Source of the DNA: Rhodobacter calidifons
GTDB taxonomy: Bacteria > Pseudomonadota > Alphaproteobacteria > Rhodobacterales > Rhodobacteraceae
Assembly: GCF_011174775.1 (NCBI RefSeq)
Contig: NZ_JAANHS010000011.1
Span: forward strand, 25,475 to 89,474
Length of the DNA stretch: 64,000 nt
Direction: 5' to 3'
A program made the position numbers and the translations under genes. Numbering within the stretch: the stretch's first letter is position 1; the number at the start of each line of letters is the position of its first letter. A model generated the notes under the pieces. That model had not been told where the DNA came from and searched no databases. It saw nothing but the letters and a program-made list of their open reading frames with translations. This document shows positions 37,014 to 45,963 of the stretch, piece after piece.

Positions 37014-37999
37014 GCCGTCCGCCGAAGCCGTTCCTGGAAGAGATGGAGGAGGGTGTCGATCCTTCGGCCGCGCCCCCTGTGCCGGATGGCTTGCCCGAGG
37101 GGCAGGCGATGCAGGCCGTGGCGGCCTTGTCGCAAAAGCGCGGATCGGGGCTGACGCGGTTTGCGCTCTGGGCCTTCGGGGCGCTGTTCAGCTTTGCGCT
37201 GTCGGTCGCGGCCTATGATTTCGTCCTGGGCCTGATGGAGCGGAACCTGGTGCTGGGCTGGGTGGCTTTCGGACTGGTTGCGGTGGCGGTCCTTGGCGCC
37301 TTGCTGCTGGCCCTGCGCGAATGGGGGGCCTTCCTGCGGCTGGGGCGGCTGGACAGCTTGCGGATGCGGGCCGTCGAGGCGCGGGTGGCGGCAGACCTGA
37401 AGGCGGCGCGGGGGGTGGTTGCGGGGATCGTCTCGCTGTACGCCGCGCGGGGGGATACGGCCTGGGGCCGGGCGCGGCTGGCGGAACGCGAGGGCGAGGT
37501 AATGGACGCCGATGCCCTGCTGGCGCTGGCAGAGCGCGAGCTTCTGACCACGCTGGATGCCGAGGCGCGGCTGGTGATCGAGGCGGCTGCGCGGCAGGTG
37601 GCGACGGTCACGGCGCTGGTGCCGCTCGCGCTGGCCGATGTGGCGACGGCGGCGGTGGCGAACCTGCGGATGATCCGGCGGATCGCCGAGATCTACGGCG
37701 GGCGGTCGGGGAGTTTCGGGAGCCTGAAGCTTCTCCGCCGGGTGTTCGGGTCGCTGGTGGCAGCGGGGGCTCTGGCGCTGACCGATGACATGATCGGGTC
37801 GGTCGCGGGGGGCGGAGTGCTGTCGAAACTGTCGCGCCGGTTCGGCGAGGGGGTGGTGAACGGGGCGCTGACGGCGCGGGTGGGGGTGGCGGCGATGGAA
37901 CTTTGTCGGCCGCTGCCGTTCGTCGCGCTGGAGCGGCCTGCGGTGTCGTCGCTGGTCAGTCGGGCATTGGCGGGGCTGGTCAACCGGTCGGAACGCTGA
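37010..37999 (+). CDS. YcjF family (DUF697) inner-membrane protein
   Basis: 329-residue protein of the YcjF/TIGR01620 family. After a Pro-rich N-terminus, two membrane helices are seen at about residues 50-70 and 80-103, followed by a large helical DUF697 region with GDTAWGRARLAEREGEV and VPLALADVATAAVANLRMI. It starts within the last bases of ycjX (GTG/TGA overlap), so the two are coupled. The function is unknown; the pair is conserved across proteobacteria. Confidence 0.9.
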   Translation: MSRPPKPFLEEMEEGVDPSAAPPVPDGLPEGQAMQAVAALSQKRGSGLTRFALWAFGALFSFALSVAAYDFVLGLMERNLVLGWVAFGLVAVAVLGALLLALREWGAFLRLGRLDSLRMRAVEARVAADLKAARGVVAGIVSLYAARGDTAWGRARLAEREGEVMDADALLALAERELLTTLDAEARLVIEAAARQVATVTALVPLALADVATAAVANLRMIRRIAEIYGGRSGSFGSLKLLRRVFGSLVAAGALALTDDMIGSVAGGGVLSKLSRRFGEGVVNGALTARVGVAAMELCRPLPFVALERPAVSSLVSRALAGLVNRSER

Positions 38000-38010
38000 T
38001 CCGCCGGGCG

Positions 38011-38077
38011 CCGGACTTTTCGAAAAGTCCGGGTCGGAGCCTTCAAAGGCTCCGGTACGATTTCTTTGCAGAAATCG
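38011..38077. repeat. Three-hairpin composite element, inverse copy
   Basis: Modules are a 22-base palindrome at 38011-38032 (CCGGACTTTTCG...), 38035-38043 paired with 38046-38054 (CGGAGCCTT/AAGGCTCCG) and 38058-38064 with 38071-38077 (CGATTTC/GAAATCG). The order and sequence are the reverse complement of the element at 34537-34605. It sits between convergent ycjF and pth, ending three bases before the pth stop. Confidence 0.8.
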
Positions 38078-38079
38078 GC

Positions 38080-38754
38080 CTAGCGAAACCTGTCCAGAAG
38101 CCTCTGCATCGGGCTGCGGGTGTCTTCTTGCGGCTGAGGGGTGGGCGCTTGTGGCTCGGTCTTGTCCTTCGTCGTGGAGGACCGGGGAGGTGCGGTGCGC
38201 AAACTGACGGCATTCATGAACTTCTGCCCGTCGCCCATGGCCAGAGCCTCGGCCCCGTCCGAAATGCCGCGGAGGAGGTCCTCCAGCCATTCTGCATCCG
38301 CCTTGGCGAAGTCGTGAAGGACGTAAGCGGCAACCGCGTCCTTGTGGCCGGGGTGGCCGATGCCGAGGCGGACGCGGGCGTAGGCGTCGCCCAGGTGCGC
38401 GTGAATCGACCGCAGGCCGTTATGCCCGGCATGGCCGCCGCCCTGTTTCAGGCGCAGCTTGCCGGGCGCGAGGTCGAGCTCGTCATGGAATACGGTGACA
38501 TCGGTCAGCGGCAGTTTCCAGAAGGCGACGGCGGCCTGCACGGACTGGCCGGAGAGGTTCATGAAGGTCTCGGGCTTGAGCAGCGCCACCTTCTCGGTCC
38601 CGAGGCGCCCCTCGCTGACCAGCCCCTGGAAGGCCTTGCGCCAGGGGGAAAAGCCGTGGTCGGCGGCAATGCGGTCAACGGCCATGAAGCCGATGTTGTG
38701 CCGGTTGCCCGCATATTTCGCACCGGGATTGCCGAGGCCGACCCAGAGTTTCAC
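38080..38754 (-). CDS. pth: Peptidyl-tRNA hydrolase
   Basis: Releases tRNA from stalled peptidyl-tRNA. 224 residues. Core blocks: [20 protein letters not shown] with the catalytic His, [22 protein letters not shown] with the conserved Asp, and [14 protein letters not shown] polar tail of about 40 residues (Pro/Gln/Thr-rich) extends the usual 190-residue length. The GTG at 38754 has GGGAGAG upstream and gives the standard N-terminus; an ATG further upstream would overlap the divergent gene. In many relatives pth neighbours rplY, as here. Confidence 0.95.
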   Translation of the reverse strand: MKLWVGLGNPGAKYAGNRHNIGFMAVDRIAADHGFSPWRKAFQGLVSEGRLGTEKVALLKPETFMNLSGQSVQAAVAFWKLPLTDVTVFHDELDLAPGKLRLKQGGGHAGHNGLRSIHAHLGDAYARVRLGIGHPGHKDAVAAYVLHDFAKADAEWLEDLLRGISDGAEALAMGDGQKFMNAVSLRTAPPRSSTTKDKTEPQAPTPQPQEDTRSPMQRLLDRFR

Positions 38755-38827
38755 CTTTGCTCTCCCGTTGCCTGCATCGGGTGCGATATAGCGGGGCAGG
38801 CGCCCCGAAACAACCGAACGGACCCCG

Positions 38828-39493
38828 ATGCGTGCATTCACCCTTCGCGGCCTTACGCTCTACCTGCCGGAGGCAGCACTGAAGGGGAACCTGGAGCGCG
38901 CGTTGACATCTGGCCGGTATGAAAACCACGAGGCCGATGCGCTGTTGCGGCATCTGCGCCCCGGCGACCGGGTGCTGGACCTGGGCGCGGGGCTGGGGTT
39001 CATCTGCGCGCTGGCGGCCGGGGTCGTGGGGCAGGCGGCGGTGATGGGTGTCGAGGCGGGGCCGGAGACGGTGAAGCTGGCCCGGCGGAACCTGGCGGCG
39101 AACGGGTTTCCAGGCGTCAAGGTGCTGAAGGGCGCGGTCGTCGCGACGGGCGAAGGCGAGGTGGAGTTCGGCCAGCGCCCGGCCTTCTGGGCCAGTGCGC
39201 TGAAGGGGCCGAAGGGCTGGCCGGAGAACGCCGAGGTGATCCGGGTGCCGGTGCGGCCCCTGGGGCCACTGCTGGCGAAGTTCGCGCCCACGGTGATTTC
39301 CTGCGACATCGAGGGGGGCGAGCTGGAGGTCTTGACGGGGCCGCTGCCCGGGGTGCGGCTGGTGGTGGTAGAGACGCATCCGCCGGTTTATGGGCCGGAA
39401 GGCGTGGCGCGGATCGTGGCGGCGCTGCGGGCACAGGGGTTTGCCGAAGTCGAAGGCGCGAAGAAGGATACGCTGGTGTTCGGGCGCGGGTGA
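38828..39493 (+). CDS. FkbM family methyltransferase
   Basis: 221-residue SAM-dependent methyltransferase. SAM-binding motif [16 protein letters not shown] is near residue 48, the acidic residue of motif II is in [15 protein letters not shown] near residue 75, and the FkbM-type [14 protein letters not shown] is near residue 160. The substrate is unknown. It lies between pth and rplY on the opposite strand. Confidence 0.88.
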   Translation: MRAFTLRGLTLYLPEAALKGNLERALTSGRYENHEADALLRHLRPGDRVLDLGAGLGFICALAAGVVGQAAVMGVEAGPETVKLARRNLAANGFPGVKVLKGAVVATGEGEVEFGQRPAFWASALKGPKGWPENAEVIRVPVRPLGPLLAKFAPTVISCDIEGGELEVLTGPLPGVRLVVVETHPPVYGPEGVARIVAALRAQGFAEVEGAKKDTLVFGRG

Positions 39494-39503
39494 TTGCGGC
39501 AGA

Positions 39504-39557
39504 GGCTCCTCGTCCGCCTTCGGCTCCTCGTGCCCCTTCGGCTTCTCGTCGCAGGCG
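39504..39557. repeat. Three imperfect 18-bp tandem repeats
   Basis: Units start at 39504, 39522 and 39540 and share GGCTCCTCGT/GGCTTCTCGT followed by a C/G-rich half. They lie in the 130-base convergent gap between the FkbM gene and rplY. The period is a multiple of three, but no start codon or ribosome site supports translation. Confidence 0.6.
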
Positions 39558-39577
39558 GGCGGTGCCCTGAATGACAA

Positions 39578-39599
39578 CGGGGGACCCGTGGGCCCCCCG
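39578..39599 (-). terminator. Hairpin downstream of rplY
   Basis: CGGGGGACCC pairs with GGGCCCCCCG around GT, with one A-C mismatch. Located 25 bases past the rplY stop on the minus strand and followed there by TTGTCATT, it probably ends rplY transcription; it also serves as a barrier for the convergent FkbM gene. Confidence 0.6.
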
Positions 39600-39623
39600 C
39601 GCATCGGTCAATATCCGGGCCGA

Positions 39624-40229
39624 TCAGGCTTCGGCTTCGGCGTTCTCTTCCGCCACGAGGCCCGAAGGCGCCGCGACGTTCGCAATCACGAAGTTCCGCG
39701 CGATGGTCGGCTTGACGCCCGGCGGCAACTGGACATCGTTGATGTGGATGACATCGCCGATCTTCTTGCCCGTCAGATCGACGGTGATGTGATCCGGGAT
39801 GTCGGAGGCGGTGACTTCCAGTTCCACTTCGGGACGGACCACGACCAGAGTGCCGCCGCGCTTGAGGCCCGGCGAGGCATCATGGTTGACGAATTCGACG
39901 TGGATGAACAGCTCGATCCGGCTGTCGTCGTGGATGCGCATGAAATCGACATGCGTCGGCAGGTCCTTGACCACATCGCGCTGGACGCCCCGGCACACGA
40001 CATGCACGTCGGGCTGGCCTTCGACCTTCAGGTTGAAGAGCGTTTGCAGGAAGCGCCCCTGCTTCAGCTTGGTCAGGAGGTAGTTGTATTTCACCTTGAT
40101 CGGCTGGGGCTCTTGCCCGTCGCCGTAGATGATGCCAGGTACGTAGCCCTCACGACGGGCTTGACGGGCGGCCCCCTTGCCTGTCCCCGTCCGTACCTCG
40201 GCGTTAAGATCGACGATCCTGCGTGCCAT
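39624..40229 (-). CDS. rplY: Ribosomal protein L25 (Ctc form)
   Basis: 201-residue 5S-rRNA-binding L25 of the long general-stress (Ctc/TL5) type. The N-terminal L25 domain contains [29 protein letters not shown], quoted here in part as [16 protein letters not shown]; the C-terminal beta domain ends in an acidic EENAEAEA tail. The ATG at 40229 follows GGAGAGAACCT. Adjacent pth/rplY placement is common. Confidence 0.97.
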   Translation of the reverse strand: MARRIVDLNAEVRTGTGKGAARQARREGYVPGIIYGDGQEPQPIKVKYNYLLTKLKQGRFLQTLFNLKVEGQPDVHVVCRGVQRDVVKDLPTHVDFMRIHDDSRIELFIHVEFVNHDASPGLKRGGTLVVVRPEVELEVTASDIPDHITVDLTGKKIGDVIHINDVQLPPGVKPTIARNFVIANVAAPSGLVAEENAEAEA

Positions 40230-40431
40230 AGGTTCTCTCCATGTATAGGTCCGCCATCCTCCAAGGGTGCATGGCGCGACCGGGGGCCTATAGCGGCGAA
40301 TCGGGGGGAAGGAAAGTGCGAAATTGGCCTTGGCGCGTGTCGCTTTCGGTGGCTCCCGGCGTCGCGGGCGGAAGCGATGGAACCGGGCGGCCGGGCTAGC
40401 TGTCGGGTTCCCGTCGTCCGAGGCCTGCCCG

Positions 40432-41577
40432 ATGATCTCGATCCCCGTCGTCCTTTATGCCCGGCCCGCGATTGCGGCCTTTGCGGCGATGGGCATCCTA
40501 TGGGGCACCTTCGCGGCGGTGCTGCCGGATCTGAAGGCGATGCTGGGGGTGGACGAGGCCGGACTGGGCCTGCTGATCTTCATGACCCCGATCGCGGCGA
40601 TCACCGCGATGCTGGCCGCCCCCGCCTTCGGCGCGGCACTGGGCCGGGCGGCCTTGCCGCTGGCGGTGGCGCTTATGGCCGCGGCCTTCGCGTTGCCCGG
40701 GCAGGCCTCGGTCGTCTGGCTGTTTCCGCTGGCCATGGCCTGCGCAGGCGCAGCGACGGGGCTGACCGATGTGCTGATGAACGCCCGCGTCGCGGCGATG
40801 GAGACGGCGCGGGGCCTGCACCTGATGAACCTGACCCATGCCGCCTATTCCTTCGGCTATGCCGGGGGCGCGGTCGTGACCGGCCTGCTGCGCGGGGCGA
40901 ACTGGGGGCCGGGGGCGGTGATGGGCACGATGGCGGCGCTGGGCCTGGCCTGCGCCGCCCTGACGCTGGAGCGGAACGGGCGGATCGAGGGGCTGCGCAA
41001 GCCGAAGGACGGCAGCGCGCTGCCCCTGGGCCTGGTTCCGGTGATCGGCGGGGGGATCGTGCTGATCGCCTTCATGACCGAGAACGCGGCCGAGAACTGG
41101 TCGGCGCTGCATATCGAGAAATCCCTTGGCGGCAGCCCCGAGGAGGGCGCGCTGGGGCCGGCGCTGCTGGCTCTGACCATGGGATTTGCGCGCCTGGGCG
41201 GGCAGTGGGTCGCGGGGCGCGTCGATCCCTTCACCATCCTGCGCGCCGGCGCGGTGATCGCGGCGGCGGGGGCGCTGGTCGTGGCGCAGGCCGGCGGGCC
41301 GGGCATGGCCTATCTGGGCTTCTTCGTCATGGGCATCGGCGCCTCGGTGCTGGCGCCCACGGCCTTTTCGCTGGTGGGCCAGTACAGCACGCCCGAGGCG
41401 CGCGCCCGCGCCGTCGCGCGGGCCACGCAGCTGGGCTATTTCGGCTATTTCGTCGGGCCCCCGCTTCTGGGCCTGATCGCCGGCGCCTTCGGCCTGCGCT
41501 TTGCCTTCGTCTTTGCCGCCTGCCTGGTCGGCGCGGTGTTCCTGCTGGCGCCGCTTCTGGCGCGTCAGAGGGCCTGA
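40432..41577 (+). CDS. MFS transporter
   Basis: 381-residue membrane protein with about 12 helices, similar to the YbjJ/FucP-like branch of the major facilitator superfamily. Recognisable segments are [20 protein letters not shown] at helix 1, [14 protein letters not shown] in the helix 4-5 loop, and [17 protein letters not shown] after helix 7. Substrate unknown. The ATG at 40432 is preferred; a longer frame starts at 40324 with an Arg-rich non-membrane lead. Its 3' end overlaps the convergent ThDP-enzyme gene by 13 bases. Confidence 0.85.
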   Translation: MISIPVVLYARPAIAAFAAMGILWGTFAAVLPDLKAMLGVDEAGLGLLIFMTPIAAITAMLAAPAFGAALGRAALPLAVALMAAAFALPGQASVVWLFPLAMACAGAATGLTDVLMNARVAAMETARGLHLMNLTHAAYSFGYAGGAVVTGLLRGANWGPGAVMGTMAALGLACAALTLERNGRIEGLRKPKDGSALPLGLVPVIGGGIVLIAFMTENAAENWSALHIEKSLGGSPEEGALGPALLALTMGFARLGGQWVAGRVDPFTILRAGAVIAAAGALVVAQAGGPGMAYLGFFVMGIGASVLAPTAFSLVGQYSTPEARARAVARATQLGYFGYFVGPPLLGLIAGAFGLRFAFVFAACLVGAVFLLAPLLARQRA

Positions 41578-43148
41578 ACCTCCAGCAGGCGCGGGCCGTC
41601 CTGCGGCGTGTCGAGGATCTCGGCCAGTTCCGAAGGGTCCTGCGAGACGCGGGCGAAGGGGATGTCGCAGGCCATGGCGAAATGTTCATGGTCGAAAGGC
41701 GAGGGATCGCAGCCGAGGATCGGGTCCACCCGGGCCTGGCGCATCGCCTCGGCGATCTCGCGGAAGCCGGCATTGTTCCAGACGATGTAGGTGATCGGCA
41801 GGTTGTGGTCCAGCGCGGTGCGGACCTCGCCGGGCGAGAACTGCAAGCCGCCGTCGCCGATCAGGCAGACGACGGGCGTTCCGGGGGCGGCGATGGCGGC
41901 GCCCACGGCGGCGCCGGGGGCGTAGCCCAGCGCGCCATAGCCGGTGGCGGCGTTGAACCAGCCGCCGGGGCGGTCGTGGTCATAGTAGAGGTTGGCGGCA
42001 TAGACCGGCTGGGTGCTGTCGCCGACGATGATCGCCTCGGGCATGGCGTCGCGGATCGCCTCGACCATTTCCAGATGCGCCGGCATCGGTTCGTAGAGCG
42101 TCGCCAGTTCTGCCCGCGCCGCCGCGCGCACCACGGCGGCGCGTTCCGATCCCTCGCGGTTGGCCCGGATCGTCATCGGCCAGAGCGCGGCCATCAGCGC
42201 CCCGGCATCGGCCTTGACCGGCACCTTGGCCGGGTGGCGGGCCAGCTGTTCGGCGCAGATGTCGATGCGGATCATGCCCGACAGGTTCGGCACGCGGCCG
42301 TTGACATAGACATCGTAATCGGTCGGCCCCAGTTCGGTGCCGATGGCCAGGATCTGGTCGGCCTCGGCGATCAGCTTGCGGACCGCAGTCAGGCTGGGCG
42401 AGGCCGGCACCGAGAGCCGGTGTCCGAACATCGCGCCGCGGGCGTTCACCGTCTGCACCACCGGGGCGTCGATCGATTCCGCCAGCTTGACCAGATGCGC
42501 CTCGGCGCCGCGGATACCGCCGCCAGCCAGGATGACGATGCGCTCGGCCTCGTTCAGGGTGGTGGCGATGCTGCGCAGCTTGCCAAGCGGCAGGGGGACC
42601 GCGCTGCCCGAGACCACGGGCGGCGGCAGTTCGGCGCAGGGCTGGCCCATCATGTTGGTCGAGATCTGGATATGCGCCGGGCCGGGACGCCCCGCCGTCA
42701 TCGCGGCGAAGGCGCGGTCCAGGACCTCGCCCAGCTTCTTCGGGTCGGTCACCGTTTCGGTGTGGCAGAGCGGTGCGATCATCGCGCCCTGGTCGGGCAG
42801 TTCGTGCAGCCGCCCCAGCCCCTTGCCCAGCGTGTCGCTGCGGCCGAGGCCCGAGACGACCAGCATCGGCACGGAATCGGCGCGCGCCTGGGCCATCGCG
42901 GTCAGGATATTGGTCAGCCCCGGTCCGGTGATCACGAAGGCCGCCGCCGGTTTGCCCGAGACACGGGCATAGCCGTCGGCCATGAAGCCTGCGCCCTGTT
43001 CGTGGCGCGGGGTGATGTGGCGGATCCTGTCCCCCGCCGTCGCGAGGCCGCGGTAAAGCTCGATCGTGTGCACGCCCGGGATGCCGAATACGGTGTCGAT
43101 GCCGCGTGCGATCAGGCCCTCGACCAGGCGGATGCCGACGGTGGTCAT
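41565..43148 (-). CDS. ThDP-dependent decarboxylase, AruI-like (2-ketoarginine decarboxylase)
   Basis: 527-residue member of the acetolactate synthase/ThDP family. The catalytic Glu is in PRHEQGAGFMADGYAR near residue 49, and the ThDP/Mg motif is CLIGDGGLQFS...WNNAGF near residues 430-460. Its gene is translationally coupled (ATGA) to an AruH-like aminotransferase, the pair used for the arginine transaminase pathway in Pseudomonas aeruginosa, so 5-guanidino-2-oxopentanoate is the likely substrate. An unusual acetolactate-type enzyme is the alternative. Confidence 0.78.
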   Translation of the reverse strand: MTTVGIRLVEGLIARGIDTVFGIPGVHTIELYRGLATAGDRIRHITPRHEQGAGFMADGYARVSGKPAAAFVITGPGLTNILTAMAQARADSVPMLVVSGLGRSDTLGKGLGRLHELPDQGAMIAPLCHTETVTDPKKLGEVLDRAFAAMTAGRPGPAHIQISTNMMGQPCAELPPPVVSGSAVPLPLGKLRSIATTLNEAERIVILAGGGIRGAEAHLVKLAESIDAPVVQTVNARGAMFGHRLSVPASPSLTAVRKLIAEADQILAIGTELGPTDYDVYVNGRVPNLSGMIRIDICAEQLARHPAKVPVKADAGALMAALWPMTIRANREGSERAAVVRAAARAELATLYEPMPAHLEMVEAIRDAMPEAIIVGDSTQPVYAANLYYDHDRPGGWFNAATGYGALGYAPGAAVGAAIAAPGTPVVCLIGDGGLQFSPGEVRTALDHNLPITYIVWNNAGFREIAEAMRQARVDPILGCDPSPFDHEHFAMACDIPFARVSQDPSELAEILDTPQDGPRLLEVQAL

Positions 43149-44332
43149 GCTGCGTTCCCCAGGATGCTGGCCGCATGGGCGGCGATGCGGTTGGCGGCCT
43201 CGGCGGTGCGGTCGTCGGGTTGCGTCAGCGACAGGCGCAGCCAGCCCTGAAGCCCGGCGCCGAAGCTTTCGCCCGGCATGACCGCGACCCTGTGGCGCTC
43301 CAGCAGACCCGCGGCGAAAGCCTCGCCCGAGAGCCCCGTCGCCCGCACATCGACCAGCGCGAACATGCCCGCCTCGGGCCGGTGAACCCGCAGACCGCCC
43401 ACGCCGTCCAGGGTCTGTGCGATGATCGCGGCCCGGCGCGAGAAACGCTCCACCATTCCCGCAGCGACCGGCGAAGGTTCGGAAACTGCAAGTTTCGTGA
43501 GGTCGGCAATGAAAGGTTGCGAGCCGAAAAGCATGGTTTCCGAAAGTGGCAGCAGGCGCGCGCAGAATTCGGCGGGCCCGACGCACCAGCCGGACCGGAA
43601 CCCCGGCGCGGCGTGGGACTTCGAGATCGACGAGGCGACCACGGTCCTCTCGGCCAGGTCCGGCAGGTCCAGCGGCGAGGCGAAGGGCACATCCGGGAAC
43701 ACCATATCCTCATAGACCTCGTCCGACAGGATCCAGAGATCATGCGTCCGGGCCAGCGCGCCCAGAGCGCGCAGGTCCTCGGTCCGCAGCACCGCGCCGG
43801 TGGGGTTGTGCGGGGTGTTCAGGAACAGGACGCGCGACCGCGGAGTGATCCGCGCCGCCACATCGGAGGCCTGCATGCGAAAGCCGTGTTCGGGCCGCAA
43901 CGGCACCGGCACGGCGGTTGCGCCGGTCTGGGCGATCAGGCCCTCGTAGGTGGCATACATCGGGTCGCCGATCAGCACCTCGTCGCCGGTCTCGGCCATG
44001 GCGCGCAGGACGGCGTACAGCACGGTCTGCGTGCCGGGCAGGCACATGACCTGATCGCGGGTGATCTCTCGCCCGCGCCGGGCGGAGTAGCGCGCCGCCA
44101 GCGCCGCGACGACGCCCGGCTCGCCCCGACCGTTGGAATAGCCTGTACGGCCTGCCAGCATGGACCGGTGCGCCGCCTCGATGAAGCGGGTCGGGGTCGG
44201 CACGTCCGGCTCGCCGATAGTCAGTTCGATGATGTCCTCGCCCGCGGCCTTCAAGGCCCGGGCGCGGGCGTGCAGCGCCCATTTGGCCCCGGCCAGCCCG
44301 GCCAGACGGTCGGTGACGGATGCGTATCTCAT
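43145..44332 (-). CDS. PLP aminotransferase, AruH-like (arginine:pyruvate transaminase)
   Basis: 395-residue class I/II aminotransferase. The PLP lysine is in SSISKSHAAPGFRSGW near residue 232, with LNTPHNPTGAV near residue 167 and SDEVYEDMVF near residue 200. The N-terminus MRYASVTDRLAG and C-terminal RPEAGMFALVDVRATGLS closely resemble the P. aeruginosa AruH sequence as I recall it. Coupled to the AruI-like gene and overlapping the TetR gene by 4 nt, it would move the arginine amino group to pyruvate to start arginine catabolism. Confidence 0.8.
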   Translation of the reverse strand: MRYASVTDRLAGLAGAKWALHARARALKAAGEDIIELTIGEPDVPTPTRFIEAAHRSMLAGRTGYSNGRGEPGVVAALAARYSARRGREITRDQVMCLPGTQTVLYAVLRAMAETGDEVLIGDPMYATYEGLIAQTGATAVPVPLRPEHGFRMQASDVAARITPRSRVLFLNTPHNPTGAVLRTEDLRALGALARTHDLWILSDEVYEDMVFPDVPFASPLDLPDLAERTVVASSISKSHAAPGFRSGWCVGPAEFCARLLPLSETMLFGSQPFIADLTKLAVSEPSPVAAGMVERFSRRAAIIAQTLDGVGGLRVHRPEAGMFALVDVRATGLSGEAFAAGLLERHRVAVMPGESFGAGLQGWLRLSLTQPDDRTAEAANRIAAHAASILGNAA

Positions 44333-44988
44333 GTCGGTGTCCTGTTGAATTCCGGCAGTCTGGAGGTATGGGCCATCAGGTCAACCCCAAGGATCGCCCC
44401 GGCCGATTGCAGGCCGATGCTGATCACCTCGTTCGGGGCGAAGGTGCCGGAGAGCAGCGAGCCCTCGACCCAGAGCCCGTCGATCAGCGCGTTGCAGGCA
44501 ATGGCCTCGCGGCGGGTCTGGCCCGGCACGGTCTCGCGCGGAAGCTGTTCGATCAGCTTCTGCAACGTGTCGCGGTAGGCCAGATAGGCGGCTTCGTGCA
44601 CCGCCATCAGTTCGGGGTCGCTGCGGACCTTGTGCATGTAACCCGCCCAGAGCACCACCGCCCCGGCATCCAGCACCGGCGGCCGCAGCGAGGCGGCGAT
44701 GAAGGCGGCCAGACGCTCGGCCGGAGCGGCGCCGACGCCTTCGATCGCATCCGACCCTTTCGCGGTCATCCCGTCCATCAGGCTGCGATAGGCGGCGCGG
44801 TTCAGCTCGTCCTTCGACTGGAAGTAATGCCGAATCAGGCCGGGCGTAACGCCGGCGCGTTCGGCGATGGCGCGCACGGTCGCGGCCTCGGGTCCGCCCT
44901 CGGCCACCAGTTCCTGCGTGGCCGCGATCAGCGCCGAGCGGCGGTTCTCTTCGCTGTCGCGGCGGTAGAGGCGGCGGGAAGGTTGCAT
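44329..44988 (-). CDS. TetR/BetI-like transcriptional regulator
   Basis: 219-residue one-component regulator. The N-terminal helix-turn-helix is VRAIAERAGVTPGLIRHYFQSK (quoted in part: AERAGVTPGLIRHYF, about residue 45-60), and the C-terminal ligand domain is BetI-like (DGLWVEGSLLSGTFAPNE). It is the first gene of the three-gene aru-like operon (4 nt overlap), so it most likely controls the cassette and itself. A short A/T-rich patch containing TATACAATCGTATAA at about 45001-45015 lies just upstream and could be its operator. Confidence 0.88.
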   Translation of the reverse strand: MQPSRRLYRRDSEENRRSALIAATQELVAEGGPEAATVRAIAERAGVTPGLIRHYFQSKDELNRAAYRSLMDGMTAKGSDAIEGVGAAPAERLAAFIAASLRPPVLDAGAVVLWAGYMHKVRSDPELMAVHEAAYLAYRDTLQKLIEQLPRETVPGQTRREAIACNALIDGLWVEGSLLSGTFAPNEVISIGLQSAGAILGVDLMAHTSRLPEFNRTPT

Positions 44989-45000
44989 GGAGTCACCAGT

Positions 45001-45015
45001 TATACAATCGTATAA
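45001..45015. promoter_or_regulatory. Palindrome TTATACAATCGTATAA-like upstream of tetR
   Basis: TTATAC at 45000-45005 pairs with GTATAA at 45010-45015 across AATC, a near-perfect operator-like palindrome only 12 bases upstream of the regulator's ATG (minus strand). Its A/T richness stands out against the GC-rich surroundings. Position suggests autoregulation by the TetR protein. Confidence 0.55.
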
Positions 45016-45036
45016 TCGTCGGATTACCCGGCCAAG

Positions 45037-45963
45037 TCAACCGGATGGCTGTTTTGGTGTCGGTGTCTCTTCCCCGTGGACATCCTTGTGGATGATGACA
45101 TCGGTCTGCGGATAGGCCTCCAGGATCGCGCGGCGCAGGCCCGCGCCGATGTCGTGGGCCTCGCGCAGGGACTGGTCGCCATCCAGTTCGATGTGCAGGT
45201 TGACGAAGACCCGGCTGCCCGCGCGGCGCGTCTTGAGATCGTGGAAGCCCCGCACGCCGGGCCAGCCCCGGGCGATGCCGGCAATGCCCTTCAGGATCGC
45301 GGGATCGGCGGCCCGGTCCATCAGCGCATCCCAGGCGTCCTTGCCGATCCGCAGCGCACCGACGGCCATGACACCGGCCGCCAGCAGCGCGACCACGGCA
45401 TCGACCGAGCCGATTCCGTAGCGGCTGGAGACCCAGAGCGCCAGGATCGCGCCGAGGCTGGGCAGGAGGTCGCCAAAATAGTGCAGCCGGTCGGCCGCCA
45501 CGACCTTGCTGCCGGTCCGCCGCGCGACCCGCCCCTGCCACCAGACAAGCGCCAGGGTCAGGGCGATGGAGATCCCCATCACCACAAGACCCTGCGTCTC
45601 GGAAGCCAGTTCCGGCGGGGTATCGGACGCCAGCCGCAGCGCCGCGGCCCAGCCGATCAGCCCGGCCGAGACCATGATGAAGGCAGACTGGGCAAGGGCC
45701 GCCAGATCCTCGGCCGAGGTATGGCCGAAGGCATGGTCCTCGTCCGCCGGTCGGGCGGCATAGACGATGGCGGCCGCCGCGCCCAGCGACATGAAGAGGT
45801 CCATCGCGCTGTCGGCCAGCGAGGCGGCGATCGACAGGGCGCCGGTCTCGACAAGCGCCCAGAGCTTCAGCGCCACAAGGATCAGGGCGACCAGCACCGA
45901 GGCGATGCCAGCGGAAATCGCCAGCCGCGTGCCGCCTTGCCGCGGATCAGTCGATGATTTCAT
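45037..45963 (-). CDS. Cation diffusion facilitator (CDF) metal exporter
   Basis: 308-residue inner-membrane exporter of divalent metals (FieF-like). Six helices are seen; metal site residues appear in SLADSAMDLF (helix 2) and ADRLHYFGDLLPSLGA (helix 5). A cytoplasmic C-terminal domain (about 205-295) contains GVRGFHDLKTRRAGS and FVNLHIELDGD. Zn or Fe is most likely. It shares a 17-base overlap with the upstream SH3 gene, so the two are cotranscribed. Confidence 0.92.
   Translation of the reverse strand: MKSSTDPRQGGTRLAISAGIASVLVALILVALKLWALVETGALSIAASLADSAMDLFMSLGAAAAIVYAARPADEDHAFGHTSAEDLAALAQSAFIMVSAGLIGWAAALRLASDTPPELASETQGLVVMGISIALTLALVWWQGRVARRTGSKVVAADRLHYFGDLLPSLGAILALWVSSRYGIGSVDAVVALLAAGVMAVGALRIGKDAWDALMDRAADPAILKGIAGIARGWPGVRGFHDLKTRRAGSRVFVNLHIELDGDQSLREAHDIGAGLRRAILEAYPQTDVIIHKDVHGEETPTPKQPSG

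Noticed and set aside
43149..43586. 146-residue upstream extension of the AruI-like reading frame
   Set aside because: It is an alternate frame of the aminotransferase gene; MTTVGIRLVEGL at 43148 is the family N-terminus.
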